Positions 1 to 10,350 of a stretch of 64,000 nt of DNA are shown in pieces; positions within the stretch are counted from its first letter, which is position 1; every line of letters starts with the position of its first letter. Position numbers and translations under genes: made by a program. Below the pieces are notes generated by a model, which worked only from the letters and a program-made list of their open reading frames with translations, was not told the origin of the DNA and did no database searches. The stretch lies in the NCBI GenBank assembly GCA_020747015.1, contig JAGTJM010000005.1, positions 1,116,001-1,180,000 on the forward strand, in the 5' to 3' direction. The DNA is from Pyrenochaeta sp. MPI-SDFR-AT-0127. Its lineage: Eukaryota > Ascomycota > Dothideomycetes > Pleosporales > Cucurbitariaceae.

Positions 1-600
1 AGGTGGTACCTATAAGAAAAGGAATCCTGTACCGCGGGCTCAAATCTGCGAGAGAGTCATAGACCAGTATTCTCTGAGTGGTTTATGATGAATTAATTGT
101 GCTCATAAATGTCAAATATAGATTTCTCTAGAACAGCATCCGAGATTCGCAAACTCTTCGACAAGCCAAGACTGATTTGCACGTGGAATATGAACACTCG
201 TTCAGCAGCACAGTAAATAATATGTGCTCCATGAATGTCGGATAACACTACCCCAGACATAGCTTCCAAGTGCACGAGCGCAAAATCGACCTTCGATCTC
301 GATATTATAGACACGCAAATGACCTGATGAAAATTGCCCAGGAAACTTATTTCGTTGAATGCCAGAGATGGACTACTCTACTTGTAGCATGCGGTATTCA
401 TGATAACATATTTGGCATGGTCGTAATATTCTTTTTTCAATTGTGAGCGGCTCTGCGCGACACGCATAGCACTACAAAACATGAATAAGATAGTACTCGG
501 AAAAATGGAAGAGACTGCGATATAGACCTGTATGAAACTTTTTTTTGTAGACATAACAAAATAGCGGTTAATAATTGAGTGAAATCTACTCTCATACAAA
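1..600. other. window edge, no gene seen
   Basis: Normal base composition, but the only open frames are about 70 codons long and show no recognisable motif, signal peptide or splice structure. Nothing is supported here. Confidence 0.6.
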
Positions 601-2090
601 GCTTTTTCTAGATCTGATCTTAAGTCACGTAGGGGTGTAATATAAGCTATAAGTAAGTAGCTTAAGTTATAGCCATATAAGCCTAAGCTTACTATAAGCT
701 TATAGAAGCCTATATAATTATACCTAATTTCCTCCTTAAGTAGTATAAAGAGGGTCTAAATTTAGGCCCTATTAGTTTATAGGAATATAAGGTATTAGGG
801 ACTTACTAGTCCTATTGTTAGGATATAATCTTCTATAGCTTAGCTATTTAACCCCTATATTAGTAGTACTTTCCTTTTATCTATTAGTATAGGACCGCTT
901 AAATAATTATATATATATATATTTAGCTACTAGTAATAAGCTTTTATAAAGACCTTTACTAAGAAGATAGTAGAAGGTAAAGATTAGTTCTTAGAGATAG
1001 AGTAAAGGTAGAGTAGTATAGGGTAATACTAAGATAGTAAGAGTATACTTCTATAAAGAGTATTAAGGATAGAGAACTATTCTATTACTTTTACTATTTA
1101 TAAAAATATTAAGTTAAATATACTAAGCTATAAGGGCCTCTAGTATAGTACTATATATATATAAGGAGTCTATAAGTCTTAGAGTCTTAGAGGTACTAAG
1201 GCCTATCTAATACTTTATAGACTTATAGACCTATTATATAACCCTATAGTTATATATTCCTTATTAGAAGTTAGGAGTACTTAAGGTAGTATATCCTATA
1301 TTATATCTTAGGTTATAATATCTTTATAAAATTAGTATATAACCTTAGAATAGACTATACTTAAAAGTAGAGTTAGAAGAGTTCTAAATATCTAATTTTA
1401 TTTATATCTTAAGTATAATAATATAGGTAATAGAGGGTATTAAAAGGGCTTTAGATCCTTAGTAGAGTAGCTATAATATAAAGTAGCTAGTATTACTATA
1501 GAGTCCTTTCTTAGTACTTCTAGATTAGAGTAAGTAGAGATAAATAAGTAGCTTAAAGTATTTCTAAGTATTAAATAGTAGTATTTAATAATAACTTAAA
1601 GTTAATTATAATATTCTATAAAGGTATATTATACTTATTTATATATTTATATAATCTTAGAGTTCCTATAGTATCCTATAGTACCTTAGTCCTATAACCT
1701 TAGGATTCCTAGGACTATATAGCTACGCGACGTATATATTATTATTAGCCTCTATTTAAGTCTTACCTAATACCTATATTCTTTCCTATTTATCTACTTA
1801 TAAGCGCCCTTAGTCCTTATTATAGGTTTATAATACTATTCCTCTCCTTATTATCTTTATATCCTTATAAACTAATAATAGGCTTAAAAAGTACGTAGTA
1901 TTATTATACTATTAGTAATTAAATAAACTCTATTAGGTAGCTTACTATAGTCTCTTAAAAATATTATATAAAGAGGAGTTTAGAGTATTATATATCTTCT
2001 TTAAAGAAGGAGTATAGAAATTATTATTATAATAGAGTTACTAAGTATAAGCTAGCTAACGTACTAGTTCTTAATTTTACTTATAGATCC
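601..2090. repeat. AT-rich, TA-saturated repeat block (RIP-type relic)
   Basis: The sequence is dominated by TA, TAG and TAA steps and has almost no CpG apart from small islands (for example near 1725). All six frames are full of stops. This is what RIP leaves behind: C-to-T changes, mainly at CpA, on both strands of repeated DNA. One internal segment (946-1320) recurs at two other places in the window. The parent element is no longer recognisable. Confidence 0.8.
946..1320 (+). repeat. copy A of a ~375-bp dispersed repeat
   Basis: Begins ATAAAGACCTTTACTAAG and ends GGTTATAATA. It is nearly identical, by eye, to the reverse complement of 6181-6555 and clearly related to 7251-7622. Similarity stops abruptly at both ends, so the unit looks like a discrete element. 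The ends TATAAAGACC and GGTTATAATA are loosely complementary, which might suit a MITE-like element, but this is weak. Where copy B reads CGTCGTGT, copy A reads TATTATAT, which is C-to-T and G-to-A only. Confidence 0.75.
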
Positions 2091-2693
2091 CTGCACCACC
2101 CGCCACTTCAGAAAAACATCTCTAGCGCGACAGAGAGCAAACTGGATTACCCACACAGTACACCTATGTATCTTCTCATAAACGCATATACTCCTTCCGC
2201 CCCTATTCTCTTTTATAGTACGTGTCTAGAGTGAGGCGTGTGACATAGTACAGAGTACTATGTATCATGCTACGGAATCAATACCTCCCGTTCCTTTCTG
2301 CTCTCTGCCTATACATGTGAGCATGCAAATATGGACAGCGTCTGCATGTTCCCCGAGGCACTGGCTGAGGAAAGGTGACGGTCGTTTCAGCTCTCTCAAG
2401 CATTTTAGTAACGTGGCGCCAGTGCTGCAGTTCCACGGCGAATACATGGCTGAGGAAAGGTGACGGTCGTTTCAGCTCTCTCTCGCATTTTAGTGACGTG
2501 GCACCAGTGCTGCAGTTCCACGGCGAATACCGTACGAAACCTTTATGCGAGAAACCAGGTGATAGAACTCAGCTCCCAAAGCCATAATCGTGACCGGTCA
2601 GCTTAGCGTCAAGACCCGCAGAATTTTCATTTAATCGCACATTTCCATTCCTAGGTCTCTTCAAAGGCTTTGCGCAGATATCTTCGAACCACA
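2091..2693. other. upstream region of the HET gene
   Basis: Composition returns to normal at about 2090, right after the RIP block. The segment holds an 85-bp tandem duplication (2362-2530) and the presumed promoter and 5' leader of the HET gene. No separate gene is visible; open frames here simply run through the duplication. Confidence 0.5.
2362..2530. repeat. 85-bp tandem duplication
   Basis: Two direct copies, 2362-2445 and 2447-2530, start TGGCTGAGGAAAGGTGACGG and end CACGGCGAATAC. They differ at only a few positions (for example CTCTCAAGCA versus CTCTCTCGCA, GTAACG versus GTGACG, GGCGCC versus GGCACC). The array ends about 160 bp before the HET start codon. Confidence 0.9.
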
Positions 2694-5072
2694 ATGTCTA
2701 ACCAACGAGGACTGCCTCCAAAGGGCTATTCGCCTGTGGGAATGCCTAGAAGAAAACATCCGGCTCCTGGAAATCCTCGCCCAACCGCTGAGGAAGCTAG
2801 GCAAATGCAGAGGTCTCAGCCGTACAAACAAATTGCAAATTTTCCGCTTAATTACAGGCCGGGCCAAACGCAATTTTCAGGATCCCAGAGTTCAGAATGT
2901 CAAACCTCAGAATCGTTTTGCAAAAGCTGCTACGACATGAATCCACTAATCGAAAAATCGAACAATTTAAATAACTCCAAACTGGATCCTGGTCAAATGA
3001 GGATCATGCTTCGACATGTTCTAGAAACCAGTGACAAATGCCCGTTCTGCAACCTGCTAATGTGTCTTTTCCGGACATACGTAGACGACGCTGAGAAAAG
3101 AATAAAGCGAGACCAAGAGAGGCCTAGAGATACACTCGGTGGTCCTCAAGCTTCTGTGTCTTCTGAAACAGGCCATCCAGTAGTTCTCACCTTTCACGAG
3201 GGAATACATGCAAGATACAGCATAACAAGAGATCCGATTGTCGGAGAGCCGAAATACGAACCCGGAAATCTATACTATCCACCCCCCATTCAAGTATACC
3301 GCACAGGTATTATTCACCACCCCCTGTACGTCTCATGCTAATATGAATTACCGATAGGTGAGCAACTATCAGGTTGGCGTGGGCTTGGTCAACTCAAGGA
3401 TCCAGAACAAAGAGTGAACGAGAATTTTCAGTTCTTCAAGGATAATCTCAAGCATTGTCGCACGTATCATGAGAGCATATGCGGTCAAGGTGGCGAGCGC
3501 CTTCCCAAACGCCTTATATATATCGGCGCTACAGATGCGGACACCATAAAACTTATCGAGCCATCATCGCGGGACAGTACAAGTGTGTACCAATATGTGG
3601 CTGTAAGCCATCGCTGGGCCGACAGCAAGCTGATGTTCAGAACTCTCCATGAAAATATCAAGGACCGCTTCCAGCGTATCGACAAAAAGAGAATGCCAAG
3701 AGTTCTACAAGATGCAATTAAAGTTACTCGAGCTCTAGCCCTTCGTTATCTGTGGATGGACACTATCTGCATGATTCAGGATGACGTAGAGGACAAGAAG
3801 AAAGAGATGCCATACATGGGTGAATACTACGCTAACGCAATCTTCACAATCGCCGCATCATCTTCTGCAGATAGCACAGTTCCCTTTATTGATCGACGTC
3901 ATGTCTACTACAAACCAAAGTCATTCCCGTTCCAGAATGCATATGTACAGGCTCGGGTTTTGGGAGTGGAAGGACATTTGGCCAAGAGGGTATGTCTAGT
4001 GTATCGTAACACCAACGACGTACGCATAGAGAGACTGATCAACTGATAGGGTTGGACATGGCAAGAATCTACATTCTCCTCTCGGGTGTTAAACTTTACT
4101 CCGTCAGAGCTGGTATGGGAGTGTAAGGGAATGGTCGAATCTGAATGTGGATATGATCCACAGCTGTTCAACTCCTTAGGGCTAGCACACAAGTACGGTG
4201 ACCTCGATGATCACTCTGACACGCAGGCATTTGCACTTTGGCGAGACTGTATCCAAGCTTATTCAGATCGAAAGCTATCTGACTTTACCGATTGCCTCCC
4301 CGCAGTCAGTGGGCTGGCCAAAAGTATAAAAAAGCGTACTCAGTCGAATTATTACGCTGGGATTTGGGTCAAAGACATGGTTCCCAGTCTTCTGTGGGAC
4401 GTGCGACCGTCTTTTAATCGAGAGAAATCACCGCTCCCAAAAGTCCCTAGCCCGAAAGATATGGACACAGGGGACCCCAAGGAGTGTACAGCCCCGTCTT
4501 GGTCTTGGGCATCAGTCGAGGGTTGGGTTAAGACGTCAGAGAAAACAATGGCAGGTTCAACGAAATACGCAAGTTACCCGCTCCGGGGAAGCGGCGTGGG
4601 CGACAGAAGCTTCGCCGGATTAAAACAAGATGCGAATATCGAGGTGGTTGGGAGGGATTCGAGGCGATTGGCGTCTGACGACTTTCTTGGGGATATGCGT
4701 GCGGTGCTCAAGGTAGAAGGCCGTCTCATACAGGTCAGACTTATCTGTGATTGGGACGCTACTACAGGGTGGGCGTATAAGCTGGGACTCCCTAATGGTT
4801 CCAAAACGGGCTTTAATGCTGACACGGAGCTTGAGCCGTTCACGAGACTGTCTTGGCCACGCGAGCAAACTGTTCGGCGATCAAACGTTGTCCCCACAGA
4901 GTATTTTACAGCAATGGTCCATTGTATCCTCATCGCCAAAGGCCGCACGGACGAAGGTCTTGTGCTTGGCCGATCCGAGTACAATGACGACTTCATGCGG
5001 CTTGGATTCTTCAGCTTCGATAAGCTGGGTCATTTTAATGGCTTTGAACGCAAATCTATCACGATTGCCTAG
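2694..5072 (+). CDS. HET-domain protein (heterokaryon incompatibility type)
   Basis: Three exons, join(2694..3306,3358..3989,4050..5072), 755 aa. Introns of 51 and 60 nt have GTATTA...TAG and GTATGT...TAG borders and restore one frame. The ATG at 2694 (CACAATGTC) is preferred; no better in-frame ATG precedes it. The N-terminal part has a paired-Cys segment (CKSC ... CPFCNLL), common in front of HET domains. The HET domain (PF06985) runs from about residue 280 to 430: YVAVSHRW, then LWMDTICMIQDD, then GWTWQE across the second junction, then RVLNF. The C-terminal ~330 residues are the usual variable part and contain APSWSWAS, also frequent in HET proteins. In the family the HET domain can trigger programmed cell death after non-self fusion; here that is inference. 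The gene lies between RIP-degraded repeat blocks, but its own frame is intact. Confidence 0.93.
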
Positions 5073-5930
5073 ATACTTGAATACACTTCATGGCTTTTTG
5101 TTCCACCTTCTCAGTCGACGGTGCCTCATCCGTTTCGTGAGATATAGAGATTGATCGTTGTGGTAAGGGTCGACCTAGTATAGTCAAGAGCATCGAGACA
5201 GGATAATTTGCCATGGCGCCCGATCATTCAGTGCTGGATGATTAATGGTCTCAGTGCTTGGATGCCTGGTTACCAAGCATCCTTTCTTACAAGAAACGAA
5301 CGTGGATCAACCGTAAGAGGACTTTAGATGCAGTACATATCAGAATATGATGAATCTAGAATTGAATACTAGGATAATGTTAGGTATTCATATTCGTTGA
5401 TGAATTAAAGCAGGATCACATTACGTGAGAAGATAATATTTGAGAGCAATAGCACTCGTTATATCACGTCAGGCACTGCCATCACCAAACTCGGCAATCG
5501 CCCAACCAATTGGTTAGAAAATTATTCCGATAGGATAAAAGAATAGCACGAAGTTAGCTAGAGCAGAATTAAACGACAGTCTTAAGCGAGATGTGATATG
5601 GTGATAAGCATAATTTCCACCTTCGATGAGGCTGTGAGCTCTCACGATGTCCAAGTCTATATTAAGCTACAAGGCTGAGCTTCGAGCCCTCTATAGACAA
5701 GTAATTTCAGCAGTAGGCCCCAAGATTGGTCCCCCAACGGCACCACTTATCGATGTATAACTGCCGTCTCACTCGGTATCAGGGCATGTCAGTGAGTGAT
5801 GCTTCGAGCGTTGACATCAAGGAACCTCAAACTCATAACGTGGTTTATAAGCGAGCGCCGCGTACAAGCGAGTCGCCGCACCTCGCTATATTTACCCACC
5901 TATCCTGTCTGAACGTATAATAGCTCCACG
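5073..5930. other. intergenic, no gene seen
   Basis: Downstream region of the HET gene up to the next AT-rich block. Only short frames without recognisable features; no tRNA or repeat recognised. Confidence 0.55.
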
Positions 5931-6180
5931 CAACATTACTTAATTATCTTTAAATAAAGTAGATATCTAGCTTACTATCTTATCTATTACTATAAACTAG
6001 TTTAAAGCTAATTATACTACTATTATAGTCCATAACGTATCTAATAGAATACTCTACTATCGACGCGCTAGTATCCCCTTCTAACACGATTATTAGCCTA
6101 ACTTAAAGAAGCTTACTAAGCTAGAGGAGGAGATTATTATAAAGTATATACTAGACTTTAATTAATATAGTCTAGCGCCT

Positions 6181-6555
6181 TATTATAACCTAAGACACGA
6201 CGTAGAATATACTACCTTAAGTACTCCTAACTTCTAATAAGGAATACGTAATTATAAGGTTATATAATAAGTCTATAAGTCTATAAAGTATTAGATAGGC
6301 CTTAGTACCTCTAAGACTCTAAGACTTATAAACTCCTTATATATATATAGTACTATACTAGAGGCCCTTATAGCTTAGTATATTTAACTTAGTATTCTTA
6401 TAAATAGTAAAAGTAAAAGAATAGTTCTCTATTCTTAATATTCTTTATAGAAGTATACTCTTACTATCTTAGTATTACCCTATACTATTCTACCTTTACT
6501 CTATTCCTAAGAACTAACCTTTACCCTTTACTATCTTCTTAGTAAAGGTCTTTAT
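6181..6555 (-). repeat. copy B of the ~375-bp dispersed repeat
   Basis: Read on the minus strand it starts ATAAAGACCTTTACTAAG and ends CTTAGGTTATAATA, matching copy A almost base for base. Its end keeps TCTACGTCGTGTCTTA where copy A has CCTATATTATATCTTA, so B is less mutated there. It is inverted relative to A and C. Confidence 0.78.
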
Positions 6556-6641
6556 ACTTTAAATACTCTTAAGATAAGTAATATAACTATAAGTAGTACT
6601 ACCTCTAATAATAATAATATTACCTATATTAAACTAATAAT

Positions 6642-6939
6642 TGTAACGACACAGGTGCTAGAGGGCTCCGAAACGGATCCGAGTGCAACTCAAAGGCATA
6701 TGGGAGTGCGTGCTGCGGTGGATAACCAAGAACACCTCTATTCCTATAGGTCTGATACGGAAGGACAAGAAGAACTTGTCCTGCTATCTACTGCTAAAGA
6801 GCTATACTTATGTATGGAGAAATAGGGGTAACGGGGCCTAATCGGGACGATATCGGAGGCAGGTCCGATATCCTCCAAATAAACCTCCCTTCTTATAGGA
6901 ACGCGTGTGCGTCTCTATTTCTATGTGACGTTCGTTACA
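6642..6939. mobile_element. solo LTR, 298 bp, with 5-bp target duplication
   Basis: The segment begins TGTAACGA and ends TCGTTACA, a perfect 8-bp terminal inverted repeat of the TG...CA type typical of LTR retrotransposons. It is flanked by the same five bases, ATAAT, at 6637-6641 and 6940-6944, as expected for an integration target duplication. No internal retroelement region is present, so it is most simply a solo LTR left by LTR-LTR recombination. Inside, GATATCGGA (6849-6857) and TCCGATATC (6864-6872) form a perfect 9-bp stem around a 6-base loop. Its base composition is near normal, unlike the surrounding RIP-type DNA, suggesting a later arrival. Orientation and superfamily cannot be decided. 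Confidence 0.85.
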
Positions 6940-7250
6940 ATAATATAGTAGCTAAATCTAACTACTACTATAGTAATAGGAAGAAACTTAAAGACTAGTT
7001 ACTCTAGTTTAATCTATTCTTTAAGTTTAATAAAGCTAGTATTAAAATTAGAATTAAGTAGTTTTAATAGCTAGCTATATAAGAGAAGAGATAGTAAACT
7101 AGATTAGACTCTACTTAATTAAGTATATAAGTAAAGAGGATATTATACTAAAGATTATAAAGCTATTTAAAGATATTAATAAATTTAAAAAAAAGAATCT
7201 AATAAGCGTTTAGACTATCTAGTAAGACCTTAATTACTAAATATACTATT

Positions 7251-7622
7251 ATAAAGACTTCTACTAAGGGTATAGTAAAGGGTAAGAATTAGTTCTTAGG
7301 GATAGAGTAAAAGTAGAGTAGTATAGGGTAATACTAAGATAGTAAGAGTATACTTCTATAAAGAGTATTAAAAATAAAGAACTATTCTATTACTTTTACT
7401 ATTTATAAGAATATTAAGTTAAATATACTAAGCTATAAAGGCCTTAGTATAGGTTTATATATATAAGAAATCCTAGAGTCCTAAAGTTCTAGAGGTACTA
7501 AGGCCCTTCTAGTACTTTATAGACTGTAGTATATTATATAATCTCTAAGTTATGTAAGTATTTATTAGAGGTTAGGAGTATTTAAGGTAATAGTACCCCT
7601 TACTATAACCTAGGTTATAATA
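7251..7622 (+). repeat. copy C of the ~375-bp dispersed repeat
   Basis: Same order of blocks as copies A and B (ATAAAGACTT, then TTAGTTCTTAGGGATAGAG, then GTAATACTAAGATAGTAAG, then TAACCTAGGTTATAATA), with more substitutions and a few small indels. It is the most divergent of the three copies. Confidence 0.7.
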
Positions 7623-7836
7623 ATAAGTAGCCTAAGGAACTATAATTTTAATTATAAGTAAGCCTAAGTAAGTATAATTTAGGCTAAGTAGAATTAACCT
7701 AAAGTTAAGCCGCGTAAGATTTTGCTAATGTAATAGGCTAAAACTGACCAACCTAGTCGGGCGTATGCTAAGAGTATATTTGACTTGAAAATAGCACTTA
7801 AATGTGAACAACGGCCATGAAAAAACAAAAGAAATT

Positions 7837-10350
7837 TCAGGCATCTTGCAACCCCGCACTCTGTTCTGGGGAGCTTTCAGGCATGAGATTTCGCTCAGGC
7901 ATCCCTCGTTCTTCGCAACCAGGTCCAATCGCGGGCCCTGCAGACTGTATCTGTTCTTCTTCTTCGGTTACTCCCACTTCCTGAGACACGGCTTCCTCCG
8001 ATTGGACGACAGCTTCCGCATCACGTGTCTCTCTCTGTGCAGTTTCGCCTTGCAGGCCAATAGGAATGTTATCTAGTGGTGGTATGTTAGGGAATGGCAG
8101 CCCTGATCCGATAGTAACAGATACTGAATGGTTCAAGGGATCCATTCGGCCGACGTAGACTTTCACTTTCCGTGCTGTATCCTCAAAAGTGTCTCCTGTA
8201 TGCAACTCATTGCCCACAAGATAAACAATGTCATCCCAGAAGTTTGGCATGTTGTACGCAAAACTGCCTGTAGGTGTGTGCTCCCCGCCCGCGAAGCACT
8301 TGCCATTTAGTGGCATATAATAGAGCGTTTGGCACTTGTTGCAAGAGCGCCAATCTCGCTGGCCGGGAGCATCGGAGTAATCCATAGTGTAGGAGTCTGG
8401 ACTAGAAACATCGTGAGTATTGTTGTTGATACATTTACCGGCGAATTTGCTGTATACGAGGGCATTGCATCGACCACAGATTTTCCAGTCCTTTTGGCCT
8501 TGCGCTATTGGGTCGTTCTTTGCGATGCCATAATCACCACTTCCAAGGTAGTCGTGGTAGCCGCTCGCTGCGCAGGATCCGAAGGAGGCGTTGAACATGC
8601 CCTTACACTTGTCGCAGTAGCAAAATCGCTCTATATTTGTGAGCTGTGTGCTCTTGAGCGTGTAGGCGCCACTACCAGAGTGGTCGTGGATTCCGCCGGC
8701 GGCACATGTGGCAGGGCCAGGGTTGTCTGTGAAAGCGATCACGGAGCATTTGCGACACCACTTCCATCCCTTCTGTCCGGCAGCGTTGTTGTCATTCAGA
8801 CGTAGCGCAAGGTCTGATCCAGGCCTGACACGATGACCTTTGCCAGGACGTCCAGCACAGAAGCCAGCCATGCCAGCGTAGACAACTGAGAGACAGTCTG
8901 CACATGTACCCCAATCGTTCTGTAGCGTACCGGTACCACGGCCTTCAATTTGATAATTTCCACTTCTCCCGTGGTCATGAAGACCACCAGAAGGGCAAGC
9001 TGCAGCAGATGCACCGAAGAGAACGTTGCAGCGCCGGCACCAACGAAACCCATTTTGTCCTGTTGAATACTTGCTTCGCATCTCGTGAATGAGAACACAT
9101 GCCTGGCCCAGCCCGCGGTCCCAACCATCTTTCTCACGATACTCCACGGTAAATACTCGATCAGGTGTGTGATACACGACCATGAGCGCTCCCGGATACT
9201 CCGGTCGACTTAGGGCAACCAAGTTCACAGTCCGGCGATCCACAATGCTGGGAGTGATGGAGCGTATCCGGTTCGATGGTACCCATCCCAACTTATACAT
9301 ATTTGCAACATTCATGCCCACACCAGCTGGAGGGAACGTTTTATTATCGAAAGAAGCAATTCTCATCGCGGACATGACGTCGTACCAATCACCGTATGCC
9401 ACATCAGGATTCGCCTTGAAGGAGTGGTTGAGTCCAAGACAATGCAGAGCTTCGTGTGGCTGAACCAGCATATGCAGAGTGTCAAAGTACTGAATGATTG
9501 TATACTCACTGCTACCAGTATGGTCGTGTTTCCCAGTTCCAGCACAAGGACCATTTTCAGGGGGCCAAGCAAGCTGGTGACACTTTGTGCAATGCTTCCA
9601 TCCCGTAACGGGGACACTGCTCCAGACGTGCGTTGCAAGTCTGTACTCGGCGCTGCCACTTGGATCATGGACACCACCAGAGAAACAATTGCCCCAACTT
9701 TGAGCGGCAGAGCCTGGCCCGCCCCAAAATAAGCTCTCGCATTTCTTACACCATCGCCAGTTTCCTTGGCCGGGAAACGTTGGATCGTTGATAGACAGTG
9801 AGTATTTCATACCAAAACCAAGCTGATGTGGCTGACCATCGTGGCAACTACCCTTGGTCCTATTGCCGTCCCAGGCTATGGTCTGGCATTTGTTACATTG
9901 TTTCCAAGGTGATTGACCCCAGTATCCGCCGAAGTCCATTGCCATGCCGTTCCCACCATCATTTCCACCATCAGCGTTTGCATTCATACACGCAATGATA
10001 CCCGCGTAACGGCTAAGATCAATGCCGTTCTCGGCACAAAGCCGTTTAGCTTCCTGGATGTACGCGGTCCTGGTGGAAGGCCCGTTTGGTGGGAGGCCGT
10101 TGTGGAATGGGTCACGACTATCCTTGACAAATGAATACTTCATAGTGAACCAACCAAAGACCTCTGAGTGATCGAGAGTGATGTTTCCATGAGAGATATC
10201 GCGCAAATAATCGTAAAGACCACCCTTACCAGAAGACGTAAGGAAGTCGCGGAATCGAGAGAGAGGGATGTCATGCGGAATAGGAACATCGTTGAATTGA
10301 AGGAGGACAAGAGCAAATGGCTTAGGGCCCTTATGATAGTACGGAGGCAT
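7837..10350 (-). CDS. metzincin-type metalloprotease (M6-like) with nine CxxC zinc-ribbon-like repeats
   Basis: A single uninterrupted exon of 837 aa. The N-terminal segment (about 12-140) resembles the start of M6/immune-inhibitor-A-like proteases. The zinc site HEALHCLGLNH (299-309, HExxHxxGxxH) and the Met-turn YDVMS (323-327) are both present, so catalysis looks possible. Nine repeats of about 38-45 aa of the form W..C.KC......C..GG.HD..GS..Y lie at about 148-187, 197-239, 250-286, 434-468, 478-517, 527-566, 573-609, 620-658 and 665-702. Three sit before the zinc motif, inside the catalytic region, and six after it. Residues 703-760 look like a beta-rich end domain, and the tail is acidic. 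No signal peptide is evident. A TATAAAAA lies about 95 bp upstream (10444-10451, minus strand). The lack of introns in a 2.5-kb gene and the bacterial look of the repeat allow a horizontal origin, which is inference. Confidence 0.85.
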   Translation of the reverse strand: MPPYYHKGPKPFALVLLQFNDVPIPHDIPLSRFRDFLTSSGKGGLYDYLRDISHGNITLDHSEVFGWFTMKYSFVKDSRDPFHNGLPPNGPSTRTAYIQEAKRLCAENGIDLSRYAGIIACMNANADGGNDGGNGMAMDFGGYWGQSPWKQCNKCQTIAWDGNRTKGSCHDGQPHQLGFGMKYSLSINDPTFPGQGNWRWCKKCESLFWGGPGSAAQSWGNCFSGGVHDPSGSAEYRLATHVWSSVPVTGWKHCTKCHQLAWPPENGPCAGTGKHDHTGSSEYTIIQYFDTLHMLVQPHEALHCLGLNHSFKANPDVAYGDWYDVMSAMRIASFDNKTFPPAGVGMNVANMYKLGWVPSNRIRSITPSIVDRRTVNLVALSRPEYPGALMVVYHTPDRVFTVEYREKDGWDRGLGQACVLIHEMRSKYSTGQNGFRWCRRCNVLFGASAAACPSGGLHDHGRSGNYQIEGRGTGTLQNDWGTCADCLSVVYAGMAGFCAGRPGKGHRVRPGSDLALRLNDNNAAGQKGWKWCRKCSVIAFTDNPGPATCAAGGIHDHSGSGAYTLKSTQLTNIERFCYCDKCKGMFNASFGSCAASGYHDYLGSGDYGIAKNDPIAQGQKDWKICGRCNALVYSKFAGKCINNNTHDVSSPDSYTMDYSDAPGQRDWRSCNKCQTLYYMPLNGKCFAGGEHTPTGSFAYNMPNFWDDIVYLVGNELHTGDTFEDTARKVKVYVGRMDPLNHSVSVTIGSGLPFPNIPPLDNIPIGLQGETAQRETRDAEAVVQSEEAVSQEVGVTEEEEQIQSAGPAIGPGCEERGMPERNLMPESSPEQSAGLQDA

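Larger units (their letters stand above)
5931..7700. repeat. second AT-rich RIP-type block, interrupted by a solo LTR
   Basis: Same TA-rich, stop-saturated texture as 601-2090. It contains copy B (6181-6555, minus) and copy C (7251-7622, plus) of the ~375-bp repeat in opposite orientations. The visibly more GC-rich island 6642-6939 is a later LTR insertion. No coding sequence survives. Confidence 0.8.

Noticed and set aside
2260..2587. Repeated short frames with SLKHFSNVAPVLQFHGEY / SLSHFSDVAPVLQFHGEY
   Set aside because: The peptide repeat is explained by the 85-bp DNA duplication read in two frames; there is no independent sign of coding.
6810..6998. Short frame within the solo LTR
   Set aside because: It crosses the LTR's right boundary and target duplication, so it is not a gene.
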